64,000 bases of DNA from Pararge aegeria (Eukaryota > Arthropoda > Insecta > Lepidoptera > Nymphalidae): assembly GCF_905163445.1 (NCBI RefSeq), contig NC_053184.1, forward strand, positions 9,734,001 through 9,798,000, read 5' to 3'. This document shows positions 1 to 12,100 of this stretch, one piece after another. Numbering within the stretch: the stretch's first letter is position 1; each line of letters starts with the position of its first letter. Under the pieces are notes generated by a model that saw nothing but the letters and a program-made list of their open reading frames with translations, had not been told where the DNA came from and did not search any database. A program made the position numbers and the translations under genes.

Positions 1-1410
1 AAAAGTGCAAAATTGCTAAGTAATAATAATTATATTTTAAGCTGTAGATAAGTTTCAAAAATTTTAAATGTACCTATTAATTTATTTGGCCGTAGCCAAA
101 AACAATACGAATTCCGAACAAGAGAATTGTACAGTACCCGATACATTTCTTACGGCATATGTTATGTGAATACCTTTGTAACCACACAAAGAAAATTCCT
201 AATCAAATCCCTCTTGAAATAACCACATACAAAGGTATCCATTTGTAACCCAACGATAAGAGAAGAATAGCAGTTTCCCAAACCGTTATTAGAAATATAA
301 ATTGATATTTAATGGGTATGCTGTTACAAAAATCTATGGTTTTGTTTTTTAAAAACACTTTTCATAATTATAGTATTATGATTATAATGAAAACAAACTA
401 AGTTAATACTAACCGGGTGTTTGTTGTGTTTTATAGATGTGTATAACATTAAGTAAGCAAAACGTCAAGGTTCTTCAATACATACTTCACAATAAATTTC
501 ACATTTGTGTTAGTTATTTTTATGAATATTATTATAAAAAAAACAAGCTGTCACCCAGTGTGCTTTCAATGCGCTATATATTCTCTTAGAAATTTCTCTA
601 CAGAATAACAGGTAAACTGTTCTCGATCCGACCTTTGAGACAGGCGATATTTTTCTATATAATGTGAATCAGCCATCATCAACTTGTTTCTCCGCAAACA
701 TACCCATGCACGATATGAAACAGTATCGAGGCAGTCTCAACCTAATTCTGAAATGTATTGTCTTATATTAGACTCGAAGAGCGTTCAGGGATATTGGGGT
801 ATAAGTCTAGATAGTTAGAGTTCACGTATAGAAAGACTTGTAAAAGGACTGAAACACCGTAAAGTTTACCTCACAGTGAGCACGTTTGCAAGTTGCTCTC
901 TTGACCAACACCATTCGCTCTCTATAAATAAAACAACCATGTATGTAAAATAACCGTGTTTCAAAAACTGCCATATTTCTGCCAAATATGGCACCGATGC
1001 GTATTAGGAGACAACATGACCTGAGAGCGGTCACAGATTAGAGATTGGTTGGAAATGTACACAAGCCATCCAAAAGTTGCGTAGAACCTCCATCACGTAA
1101 CACACTCCATAACACAACCTACGCTTACTATAGAGTAATAATTGTGTACAGGGCGCCACTTTAGAAGCATCAATAATAACACTCCTGTGCGTTTTTTACT
1201 AAACCTATGAAACTCTTAAATCGGATGCCTGATGATAAGAAAAACGTTATGACAAATGACGTCATGCGCCATCTTAAGTCACGACACCGATTTGGGGCGC
1301 GGGAAATTCTACACGTAACAGATTTAAAAAATAATATATTTTTGTTATAATGAAAAATATGATAATGCAAACACAAAATACCACACCTTGTGGGAATAAT
1401 GCAATACAAT
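1..1410. other. Non-coding, almost featureless
   Basis: AT-rich with no supported gene. CCATAACACAACCTACGCTT at about 1108 looks like a stray family A SINE tail. Confidence 0.4.
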
Positions 1411-1535
1411 TTAGGTTATATGAGTTGCCTAGTACAAATCGATTGGTGAAATGTATGCCTAGGAATCTTCTTAGATTAGGCGTTACTTACTTAAGCATTG
1501 CCTGGGACGTTGTTACTGAAAACGGGCTTAAGTAA
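1411..1535 (+). repeat. Dispersed repeat G, copy 1
   Basis: GGTTATATGAGTTGCCTAGT and GATTAGGCGTTACTTACTTA are shared, in opposite orientation, with 3863-3977. Both copies keep a similar open frame (RL.EL...NRLV and LLRLGVTYL.IA). Confidence 0.55.
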
Positions 1536-2412
1536 GATAAAATTGACTCAAGACAATCTTGGAGTCTTTTTTAAATATCTATACACCATAAAACATATCA
1601 AGAGTTAAAAATTATGTTCCGCAAATTGCGCTGTCTGTTGAGGTTTAATGTTAATGCTATTTTATCCCCTAAAACAACTCTACCGTTGAAAATTGAAGAG
1701 CCTATTACTATGACATAAATTAATAATAATTATGCTTCAGTTAAACCACACTGAATTCGCTTCCAAGTAGATACCGCTATAAAAATATTATATTGTATAT
1801 AGCTGTTGGATGTATGAAAACGCAGCGAGCGATAATACCATTAACAACTGAAGCGCCGAAGGCTTTGTTTATTTGTGTACTCGTATAGACGTAAAATTAA
1901 TCCATTGGAATATCCCCTTGGCGTTCATATAGCAATATGCCCATATTTTGATTGAATTGTTACGCACTTAATCTTCACATACAACCGATATTAATTTCAT
2001 TCGTGTATTATACTATGCCATTTATAATATAATCTGTATATCGCTCAATACAATACGCTTTTGACTTAATAATATATTGTGACATAATAAATCGGGTCCG
2101 TAATAAATTGGATTGGGGCCATATTTTGCAATTATGTTAAAAGCTATTTCGACATAATAAATTGATCAATTTATTATAATGTTTATATTCGCATAATTGA
2201 AATTTATATTCGTTTCATTTTGTATCGCAAAACTAAGTTGGTAGCCACTACAGTAAAATACGAGTTAAAAATATTAAACCACTCAAAATACATATTGTGA
2301 GTTACGCTTTTCATTTAAAAAAAAATCAAAATCAAAGTTAGGGTCAGATTCTAAGTAATCTTCTTTTTTTAGATAAAACCCCTTTTAAATGACGCATATA
2401 CATCTTTCGACG

Positions 2413-2718
2413 ACCTCCCTGGCGCAACGGCGAAGGCTTTGAATTTAAGTATAAGGTCTCGAGGTTGATTCCCGCCAGGGGCAATTAGAGAATTTATAAT
2501 TTCTCTTTCCCTGGTCTGTTCCGGTGAGAGGCTTTGGCCGTGGCTAGTTACGACCTTATCGCCAAAGACGTGCCGCTAAGTGATTTATCCAGTGCGATGT
2601 CACGTAGAAGCCGTCTAATAGGTTAGCCCACTACCATTATAGACTGCATCATCACTTACGACCAGGTGAGGCTGCAGTCAAGGGATAACTTGTATAGTGG
2701 AATAAAAAATAGGAAAAA
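2413..2718 (+). mobile_element. tRNA-derived SINE, family B
   Basis: Head CCTCCCTGGCGCAACGG resembles box A and GAGGTTGATTCCCG resembles box B. The body contains CCGTGGCTAGTTACGACC and the tail CTGCAGTCAAGGGATAACTTG followed by an A-rich end. A second copy is at 62783-63110. Confidence 0.8.
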
Positions 2719-2811
2719 ATCGTAAAGTAACCAGCATGCAATACCGATCCGTACTTGGCCTAAACCCTTCTCGTTGCGCTAGTATACCGTGTCCTGAAGT
2801 AACCCTGACCC

Positions 2812-2838
2812 CTGTGACCCTGTGACCCTGTGCCCTAA
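2812..2838 (+). repeat. Short tandem repeat, 8-bp unit
   Basis: CTGTGACC occurs in three near-exact consecutive copies, within a longer patch of CCCTG words. Confidence 0.6.
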
Positions 2839-3862
2839 AATAACCGTACCCTGAAGGACGGTAACGAGTGATGCGATGAAGATGATGAATATTTCAGTAC
2901 AAAGAAGAGATAAAGCAGTTCAACGGCGTTGATGTCCTTTAAAACTTTTTGCACGACAATTAAGTTCACAAAACAGTATAATAACTCTCCGAAATTATCA
3001 ATCAATTTACTACTTACTACGAAAAACGGCTAGAGGCGAAATTGGAGTTAGCTTTATATTTTTCTTAGATCGTATTCCAGATATTTTTATATTGAGCAAG
3101 CATGAATACCAATAAATCTTTAGTAAATGTTAACTTATATGAAACATTTGTTTATAAATATAACATAGATATTTATAGACAGCTTATTTAGTAGGACCAC
3201 AATCATGATTAATGTAACACAATAGAATAACGTAAATTAAAACTTCAACTTGTTCTCACGAGCCTGGTAATGAAAAAAAATCACTTATATTATAACGACA
3301 CACTATTATAATAATCAGAAAAAGAACAGAACCGAGATGATGATGATGGATTTTACCAAAGAGAATATGCTTGTAAAAGGCAAATTTTCATAATATATTG
3401 GATGACATGCTATCTTTTGATTTAAAGTGAATGAAATTTGTTTTTATTTTAGCCGTATTTGGTGTATACCTGCTAAGCCGTTTGTGCTCCATACGAGAAG
3501 TTTCATCCTTTTCAGTTTTTACTCTATAATATCGTCATAGAGTCTTCCTTTGAAATATCTGATTATTTAAAGTTTAGCAAAAGACTGCGTATGTAGGTCG
3601 CACACGAATCCCTACCAAAAGTTTTATTTTTTTTAATCGGAGTCTAATTTAAAAATTCTTTATTCATATTAACACATACGAAGCGTTCATAGCTATAATA
3701 GTTAAATTCCTCAGCTCGCAGCGTGGAGTTTCTACGCTTAAAATGCCTTTTTTATGCGAGGAAACCTTTGCTCAGCATTGAGATACTGATTGGGATTGAC
3801 TTCCTTGGTGCAGTGATGAGCGCTGTCTCCTTGAAAGTGTGTGTATAACATACCGCCAAGTG

Positions 3863-3977
3863 ACTTATGCCCGTTTTCACTATAGACATGGCAATTCCTA
3901 AGTAAGTAACGCCTAATCGAAGAAGATATAGGCAAATGACCAATCGATTTTCACCAGACAACTCATGTAACCTATAT
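3863..3977 (-). repeat. Dispersed repeat G, copy 2 (inverted)
   Basis: On the minus strand: AGGTTACATGAGTTGTCTGG, CGATTAGGCGTTACTTACTT and GTGAAAACGGGCATAAGTCA. It is the inverted partner of 1411-1535. Confidence 0.55.
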
Positions 3978-4732
3978 TGTCTATGGGTCTCGCCATTTAT
4001 ATACACTTAATTATAATTATCGTATGGATATTAGGCTATTAAAAAAAGGTCGTAAAACATGTTTTTCTCTAGGAATCACCGAAATTACTGGGCATTCGAA
4101 TAAGGATATTCCTAGGATTAATGAAAAGCACCTTTTACTGCATCATCTCATACCACCAAATGCGATTGCAGACAAGAACTACCTTGTAGTGGAAAAAAGA
4201 TTTATTTTCCCATGTATACTAAAAAATATACCTCCTAAATTCATCAAAGTTTGGAGTAAATACACAGTCAAAAACACATGTTCTGAAAAATATATAGATA
4301 TTGCATCGTCTGGAAATGAAAATACTGCATGAAAATATTTGATAAAACTACATAAAACGAATTCACGAAACCATGTTTCAAATACACGCTCTACAATCTA
4401 CCTAAAAGAGAAACGGGATTTTCGCACAGGCGTATATATATACAATAATAGGTTCCAAACAGGTCTTGCTAACAAGGATAAAGAAATTGAAATACATAAG
4501 CTTATACTCTATATCTATGTAATATCCACTTTATGCTTTGCGATAGTGGGATGTTGTCCCGATGGCACCATACTTACTTACCTTCATATTTTTTTATATA
4601 ATTTTTAATGAGAGTTGCACTATCGGAATGTTGTCATATGTAATTTAACATTTATTGATTATTATTTTACATTAAAAATGTATTGTGCACAAGATACAAA
4701 TTTATATGTCAGCTTCAATAACAATAACCGCT

Positions 4733-4855
4733 ACTAAGCGATAAGGCCGCCTTTTGTATACTGCATCTGTCTATGTACTTTTGTTTATTCTTCTTCTGTA
4801 TTTTTTTGAGTATTTGCACACAAAAAAAGAGTACATAATAAAAAATAATAATAAA
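4733..4855 (+). mobile_element. LINE 3' tail (CR1/Jockey-like)
   Basis: AGCGATAAGGCCGCCTTTTG followed by a T-rich stretch and GTACATAATAAAAAATAATA. It has the same arrangement as the copies at 31303, 33300 and 44205. Confidence 0.6.
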
Positions 4856-5339
4856 GCAGATTAGGGGCTTACGCTTCGTCAAAGCTTAATTGAATGAGGT
4901 ATTTCTTATTCGCTCTAAATTGCAATGTTAGAAAACCTACTCTTATTATTAATTACTAGCCTGAAAGTTGTATGTAAGTGGATATTTTTTTTTATAATTT
5001 TTTTTTTTGTGGTGGCCATCTTTGACCTTATTGCATGACACAAAGCTAAGAACACTCGCGAATAATTCCCCTTTCAAATACAAAAAACTAAATCAAAATC
5101 GGTTATTAAGTTGGGGAACTAGGTACGATGCCACAGATAGACACAGAGCTGTCTCACTGCCATGCACATTGCACAGATGTCCTTTCTAAATAGCGATATA
5201 ATGACCGGATTAGATTTTTGAACATTGTAAACAAATGCGCGAACTAAAATGTACCTGGCCGCTACATTTTCCTCCCTATTCCCATATTTTTTTTTTGCAA
5301 AATTTTTAGTAGTAGGCTTAAATAATATCACGGTTTATG

Positions 5340-5485
5340 ACAAAGCCCGTAGAACCATTAGTTTTCCTGCGATTAAAATTTACTCTGCGTTATTCAACTA
5401 ACTCTATACCAAAAATCAAATCGATTTTAGTGCGTAAAGTTAGGACAAACAAACAAATACAATTTCGCATTTATAATATTAGTAT
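5340..5485 (+). repeat. 3' part of a CGCGACTTCGTC-type repeat
   Basis: TACCAAAAATCAAATCGATT, GTGCGTAAAGTTAGGACAAA and the terminus TTTATAATATTAGTATGC fit the 3' end of this repeat class. The 5' diagnostic motif is absent. Confidence 0.4.
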
Positions 5486-5565
5486 GCATTTCGAATTGGA
5501 TACGTGTCATTAATTAGTCGTCTAAAAGTCTCTAACTGTTTCATATACCTACTTTCATACACTGC

Positions 5566-5619
5566 TTTATTGCATACTTCAGAAATCCTCTCTTTATTGC
5601 ATACTTCAGAAATTCCTTG
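5566..5619 (+). repeat. 27-bp tandem duplication
   Basis: TTTATTGCATACTTCAGAAA occurs at 5566 and again at 5593. Confidence 0.75.
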
Positions 5620-6923
5620 TTGGATATTAGTGTTGCCAACGCTTCCTTTCATTTTCAGGCTTGTTGCTTGCTCAACATCCGACAGTGACCTAAAACATTT
5701 CGGGCAGTCTACAAACAAGTCAATTGCGGATTCGCCCGTCCCAGGATTGTATTCGCTCACTGGACTGTATTTACTCAGCGAAAGCTCCCTGAATCTGTGG
5801 AAACTTTTAAGGAAATTTGTGTTATTTTAATTAGGCTCCTAGCTAAAAGTAGTTTTGTTCTATATTACTTCTATATACAAGCTCGATTTTTAATTCTTAA
5901 TTGTGATTCTTATAAACTTTTTGTAAATCCAGTTTCCAGAGATTTTCAAAAATTAATTTTTTTTTTAGCTTGGTCCCAGGATTCAATATATTTTATTAAA
6001 ATCATAAAAGTGGTTTAGGCACGAAAAAAAAGACAAATGGAGCTCGAATTTACATTACAGTTTTCTATGAATCTGGTGCTTTTTCTTTAGCGTTTCTTTT
6101 ACCCCTATCTGCGCAACAGATTTACTATTTACTATTTACTTATTTTCCATAAAATACCTAACGTGGGCTATGGTTATGTTTTGAGTATCGACCCCAACTC
6201 GCATTTCCTGGGTATGAAATATTATGCAAATTTATTAATGTATAAAGGTTAATGTATGTAGGTAAATGTACTAAACATAATAAAATAATGTCGTCTTGAA
6301 CCCTGAATTGAAAAAACATTATCTTAATCATCTTACCCTAACTCTTCATGGAATAAATTATAACGACATTTAATACTTTAAAAGCTTCAGTACACTGTCT
6401 TGTTTCAAACAATTTTTTTTTATTCATTCGTCCCATAAATATTTCTTCAATCTTTACAAAAATATTAAGTTTACGAAACACTAAATTATTATAGGTTTTA
6501 CGAACTTTTACTCCAAACTTCTTGTATTTATAGTGGAACAAAAATATCTTCTTAGTATTTTTATAAACCAAAAGCTTTCAAGATCTAGCGAATGTGATAA
6601 CATTTAGTACCTACATGTTCAGTACTTATTCAACACACTTCCAAGAATAAACTATAAAAGAAGCCTGACACAAAACGGACGACAACACTGCACGGTGTTC
6701 CAACATTACTCAGGCCCTATCTCTTGTCGTATAATAATTGACTAGAAATACAGATAAAATCTATTACCAACCCCCTACGAAGTTTGTACTTTTTACGTAA
6801 CTAGACTTGTTTATTATTATTTAGTATGGCAGTTTTGCTTAATAACTCTGCAAATTACAAATTAGTTAAGGAAAATTTAGTTATGTTTTAACATTGTATG
6901 TTTATGAAATAATAAATGGCAAA

Positions 6924-7245
6924 TCTTATTATTGCATTGCTGTTGACTCCGTCCTTGTTACCCTTATCTTATTATTGCATTGCTGTTGACCGCGACTTCG
7001 TCCTTGTTACACTTGATTTTTTAAAGTCCCGTTTGAACCCTTTTTTCCTAGGGATAAAATGTATCTAATGGCTGTCTCCAGGATGCAAACAATTTTTATA
7101 CAAAATTGCACCAAGCAAAAGAAGTAAAGCTATAAAGCATGCATAGGCTACAAATGCTATTTTTTTTATTTTGCGGGCAACTTTATTCAACAGCTTTCCC
7201 GTATAAATATCATTTCTTGATTGTCAAACTTTCTCATTATAATAT
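6924..7245 (+). repeat. CGCGACTTCGTC-type dispersed repeat with a 43-bp internal duplication
   Basis: GCTGTTGACCGCGACTTCGT, then a body with CCTAGGGATAAAATGTATCT, ending near CATTATAATATTAGCATG. The 5' end is duplicated: TCTTATTATTGCATTGCTGT occurs at 6924 and 6967. Confidence 0.6.
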
Positions 7246-7346
7246 TAGCATGTTGTAGTTGTATACTTACGTAATAGCCAGGCCGATGCAGTTACATAGC
7301 TTAAACGCTAACGCGATATTTAATAGCCTAATGCGTTTAGGCTATT

Positions 7347-7540
7347 GAATATCACTTGCTTTAACGGCGAAGGAAAACATGCACTGAAAGTTCTACATAA
7401 TGCTTTCAAAGTAGTTTGAAATCCACCAATCAACACTTGGCCAGCGTGGTGGACTACGGCCGAAACCCTTTTGATTCTGGGATTCTGGGAGGTACCCTGT
7501 AGTGGTACTGTAATCGGTTGATAGCGATGATGATTATGAT
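7347..7540 (+). mobile_element. SINE family C, 5' truncated
   Basis: Starts at the ATATCACTTGCTTTAACGG body motif, then GCCAGCGTGGTGGACTACGG and a TGATAGCGATGATGATT tail. The tRNA head is missing. Confidence 0.65.
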
Positions 7541-7587
7541 AGTTTACTTCCGTAATCTTGATAGATACGAATCATGCTCACCACAAG

Positions 7588-7915
7588 ATGAACAGTCTCG
7601 TTGGTATAAAGGTTAGCATGTTCAACAATAGACCACGAGGTCCTGTGTTCGAATCCCGGGTCTGGCCGAAAATTGTTTGGTATTGTGTATTTTCCATTAA
7701 AGAATTTTCAGGTGTCCACACCTGTTCCTCAAAGAGCAGGTTTTGCTGTCGGTCTCGTTTATTGCCACTTACTGTTAGGTAATCGTCATGATAACAGCTA
7801 AAGCCTGCTAACTCGCATTGAAGCAACGTGGCCTATGCTCTAAAACCGTTTTTCCTATGGGAGTGAAGGCCTGTTGGACATGAGACCTTAATAGGGTGAG
7901 GATGATGACTTACGC
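7588..7915 (+). mobile_element. tRNA-derived SINE, family D
   Basis: CTCGTTGGTATAAAGGTTAG resembles box A and GTGTTCGAATCCCGGGTCTG box B. The body contains CTAAAGCCTGCTAACTCGCA and GGACATGAGACC, and it ends GGGTGAGGATGATGACT. It lies just beyond the LRR gene's 3' end. Confidence 0.75.
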
Positions 7916-7974
7916 CAATCATCAGACAAAAAGACAAATAAATAAAACAGAATTATAATATTCCAAAGGCAAAT

Positions 7975-7980
7975 TTTATT
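7975..7980 (-). terminator. Poly(A) signal of the LRR gene
   Basis: AATAAA on the minus strand, 120 bases after the stop codon. It is followed within about 30 bases by a T/GT-rich stretch (TTTGTCTTTTTGTCTG), as expected of a downstream element. This puts the 3' UTR at about 7955-8099. Confidence 0.75.
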
Positions 7981-8099
7981 TATGGTCCAACATATACTGA
8001 ATGAAAGGACCCATTCAATGTAAAATTTCGCATTTATACTCAGTTATGATACAATATTTACAGACACATACAATATAGGTAATTGAACACTGAGGGCGG

Positions 8100-9146
8100 T
8101 TAGCTGTTGGCGAGGAAAGCGAACGCAGCAAACGATAGTGCCAGGCGCGGCGTGAACGCGTGTCCGGGGCACGCGCCCGCCGAGGCACGTGCGCGCGCGC
8201 TGCCCCCTCCCTCCCCGCGACACGCCGCACCCGCCGCACTTGCTAAGCTACGCCCACGAATCTTAAGCGGAGATATACACAAATTCTCTTCCGCGAAATC
8301 CTCAGTCAGCGCCAGCGGATTCGCCAAAGGATCGCGTCCACACTCGCAGGGCAAGTGGTTGCCGCGAATAACAACATTCTCCACTTCCAGCACTACCGCC
8401 TCCGGAGTCTCTAGCATATGATTACCAGTTAATTTAAAAGTATGGACGCTGTTATTATGTATTAGCGAAAGCTCTTCGACGCCATCAATCTTATTGTTGC
8501 ACATCTCCAGAGTCTCGACTCGTCGTAAACCATCAAAGGCGCCGACTTTTATTACTCCCAAGTCCGATTCTCTAAGTGCGAGACGACCTACTCGAGTCAA
8601 GCCATGAAAAGTGTCCTGTAAAAGTGCCGGTAAGTCCATATATGCCAGTTCTAACACCCCGACACCTTCTAATCCCGCGAACGCTTGCGGTTCGATTGAC
8701 CTTATTCCGGACGGTAGCTCTATTTGTGAGACGTCGTTGAGGCCGGAGAATGCATGTGCTAGGATTCGCTTGATTGGGTTGTTGCGTAGAGAAATAAGAT
8801 TTATAAAATTTGTTCCCGCAAACGCGTAACCCTCGATCTGCGCAATTCTGTTATGCGTTAGAACTATCGAGGATATGTTTTGGAGGGCAGCGAATGCGAA
8901 TGCGTCGACTGTCGCAAGCGGCGTATGTTGTATATATAACTCGTTGAGACGGGGTAAACCCCTGAAGGCAAAGGGGCGAATGCGTGTAAGGTTGCAAGCG
9001 TCAAGTGAGAGACGTCGCAGCTGTCGCAAATGGGCGAAAGCATCTGACCGGAGGACGCGCAAATCCGCTCGTGACAGGGATAACTGCATCACGCTGGAGC
9101 TCAACGCCGAAGGTACACCGCGGAGCGTAGCGCTATTGCATACGAC
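8100..9146 (-). CDS. LRR gene last coding exon (LRRs, LRRCT, hydrophobic C-terminus)
   Basis: The exon starts after the acceptor TTTTGTTGCAG at 9147-9157 and runs 348 codons to the TAA at 8102-8100. It begins VVCNS, carrying the last LRRNT cysteine, then the whole LRR array, the LRRCT with PCECG, and the hydrophobic tail ending FLANS. No frameshift or internal stop was seen. The apparent open frame continuing upstream to 9167 is intron. The antisense open frames at 8107-8421, 8611-8829 and 8875-9246 are shadows of this GC-rich exon. Confidence 0.95.
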   Translation of the reverse strand, partial: VVCNSATLRGVPSALSSSVMQLSLSRADLRVLRSDAFAHLRQLRRLSLDACNLTRIRPFAFRGLPRLNELYIQHTPLATVDAFAFAALQNISSIVLTHNRIAQIEGYAFAGTNFINLISLRNNPIKRILAHAFSGLNDVSQIELPSGIRSIEPQAFAGLEGVGVLELAYMDLPALLQDTFHGLTRVGRLALRESDLGVIKVGAFDGLRRVETLEMCNNKIDGVEELSLIHNNSVHTFKLTGNHMLETPEAVVLEVENVVIRGNHLPCECGRDPLANPLALTEDFAEENLCISPLKIRGRSLASAAGAACRGEGGGSARARASAGACPGHAFTPRLALSFAAFAFLANS

Positions 9147-12100
9147 CTGCAACAAAATAAAATACATGAATCATTATATAGTTCACCTACAGGACCCCGA
9201 CGAAAATTTACCTACTTATTTGAAAATATTCCTTCAACGGTTGTGAGAAAGTGGGTGCAAATACTGAATGTTTCAAATGTTGACAGTGACAAGACAGATT
9301 TGCACTTGGTTTGATTTAATTAATATATAACATCTATATCAATCCGGGCTGCGATGACAAGAATTATTATTAAAGCGAAAGTGTTTTTTTTTGGTTTTTC
9401 CTTCTATCAATATTTAAATAAATCCCGCGGGAATGTTCCCCGATCTGTTTTAATGTTTTTTCCGCTATAAAACTACCTTTACCTATTTTCGTCTCCGGTA
9501 TGAAATCTTTAATATATAAATTTCGTCACGATCGTGGCAGTATTTGAGCCGAATGAAAACAAAAAACAAATAGACACACTTTCTCATTTATACTCATAAC
9601 TTCCAGCGGTTGTACACTCAACGTAATTCCTGGAACGTAAATACGAATACGAATAGACATGATACATTTTATTAGGAATCAAATAGAACGTAGAATTTAA
9701 TTAACTAAATCCCTCATATAAAGAGCACGCAAAGGTTTATAATAACCTGCCGATAAACGGAAACAACGGCTCTCTTTTTAATGGGCCGAGCTGTGAATAT
9801 ATAACAGCATATATGTACTTCTGGTATATGAATGCAATGAAAGACCAACGCCATCACAATTGAAGCCCCATCGGTATTGTTTGTTTTGCCAATAAAATTA
9901 ATCCCCCTCTCTCAGTTTCATGCCCATATTTTGATTGAATTCGTCCGGACTTAATCTTCTCAAATAACCGATACCATTTAAACTACGCATACAAAGAGCA
10001 GAGAATACATATAATAATGGCGTATGTAGAGGGTATAGCAGTAGTATAGCACAGGCACTCGGTTCAGAAGTCGAAGCCCTAACAACAAGGCTATCACCGA
10101 CCGCAGTAAAGTATTTTTTTGGTATTCAAATTAAATATTAAGACATAATCATTTTAATACACCTACATTTTGCAAAATGTGGCTGCTTTCCAATTCATAG
10201 CGATTTCGATTTATGACTTTCTACAATGATTTAATGCCAGAGGTATAGTATGCTCATTGCAAATACACGTTATAGGTACGTACCTATATAATTTTATACA
10301 ACTTTATATTACATTTCCAATTTATAATTTGATCACTTGTCACTTTTGGGCACTATTCTCCTCTCCTTTACGAGACAGTATTTTTGTGTATGATATTATA
10401 AGCAGTGGCGTGTGTTAGGAAATAGGGAATTACAGCACTTTATCTATGATAAACCCGATGATTATATTAAATATATCAACAAATAATAGTTTGTATAGAG
10501 CAACCTATGCTACATAAGCTATCTGTAGGAAATAATGCTAGGGCTCCATATATGATACCTGAATAACCCAAAGGATATAAGAGATATACTTATCTGATGC
10601 TACATCAGGTACAACCATAGTACCTACTAACAACTTTTAACAACTTATCTCAACTCCATCACCAGTATATTGACTCTTGTTTTGCCACAACAATATTTCG
10701 TTAAGTATGTCGTTTCCATTATAAATCATCTATTCCCAATTTGTAACGTTCTATCCACAATACTTTACTTAATCTTCTATTCTCAATTCATTAATTTAAA
10801 TCCGTCCTCACTTTTCTTTGCCGCCAATCTATCTTGTCAAACTCGCGTCTCCCGCCATAGATCCTATACTTTTATTTGACAGTCTACTAAAGTCCATTAT
10901 TCTATTTTCAATACATTATCAATGAGTATACAAACTATTATTTGTTGATATATTTAATATAATCATCGGGTTTATCATAGATAAAGTGCTGTAATTCCCT
11001 ATTTCCTAACACGTGCATATAGAGTACGTACAGGGTATGCAGATGATGCATACCCTGTACATACTCTATATGCACGTTTTTTTTGTGTGCGTATTCAATG
11101 TATACAACTAAATATCCCTGGCTTTATCGAGAGAAAACCTGCACGTCTAAGTTCTCTACATTGTTCTCAAAAACATGAACTATATATTATACTTATGTAT
11201 GTATTTAAAATTATTGTTATTTTATTATTTTCAATAAAAACCAATTCACTGAGTAAACAATTTCGTAGTAAGGTATCTGAAATTATTACATTACGACGAG
11301 GCTCGGCTGAAAAATAGATTGAAGGGGTGCTTTTATTTCTAGGCCCGGACACCAGGTGGTGTCAGTCTATAATCCAACGGAAATTACGATCGTAAAGAAT
11401 AAAATTCCCCGGGAAGCTAATGATTGCAGACTCTGGCGTCCCGTAATAATGATGCGATACAGAAATGAGCAAAACGTTTTGTTAAATTGGTATTTCTTGT
11501 TTTAGTGTTTAGTTAATTCCTACTAATATTAGAAATAAAGCAAGTTTTTTGGTTGGTGTATCCTTTTTCTACGCAGCATCAGAGCGATTGCGTGAGCGTT
11601 TGAACAAAAATAGTTTATGGGACCAGAGAATAGCAATCTTTTTCAGTAAGATATTTATATCATAAATAGCAATCTCCTGCAACTTTTTCAGCGTATAGCT
11701 CCGATAACTTTACAAAATGTATTCCATTCTCCTACATAATATACCCCGACCCAATGCGTAGAATCGCCCGCCTGACTTCCTCAAAAATTTGGCTATACAG
11801 TGTAAAGTTTTTTTTTAAATCGGACTTGTATGGATCAAAAAATAACTAACAATGGCTAACAAATAAACTTGCATTCTCTATCTCTAATTCTCTTTTTTTG
11901 GGATGAATTATTACAAATCCTTAAACTTTGGTTAAATATGAAATTTTATTCGTCAACCTATTATATATCAATTTTTGCCGACATAAATTAAAAAGAGGCG
12001 GATGAAATTTTAAAAGTTTTATATAGTCTTTGACAAAGAGCTATTTAATGAAAAACCATTCTTCCAATCCGACTGGAAGTTCCTGATATTAGCGCATTCA

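Larger units (their letters stand above)
4010..6923. other. Non-coding stretch with retroelement tails
   Basis: Apart from the LINE tail at 4733, the repeat end at 5340 and the small tandem at 5566, I see nothing. The open frames at 4024-4332, 4339-4608 and 5479-5760 have no recognisable domain. Confidence 0.4.

Noticed and set aside
4024..4608. Two adjacent open frames (102 and 89 codons)
   Set aside because: No domain, signal peptide, splice signals or composition shift; the lengths are within chance for this AT-rich sequence.
5479..5760. Minus-strand 93-codon frame with Cys residues (DCPKCF)
   Set aside because: It contains a 27-bp tandem duplication giving repeated SEVCNK, and lies among repeat ends; no family recognised and no supporting signals.
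8107..8421. Plus-strand open frame of 104 codons
   Set aside because: Antisense shadow of the GC-rich last LRR exon, as are 8611-8829 and 8875-9246.
9147..9167. MYFILLQ as the N-terminus of the LRR protein
   Set aside because: These codons are the splice acceptor tract of the intron; the real upstream exon restores the signal peptide and LRRNT cysteines.
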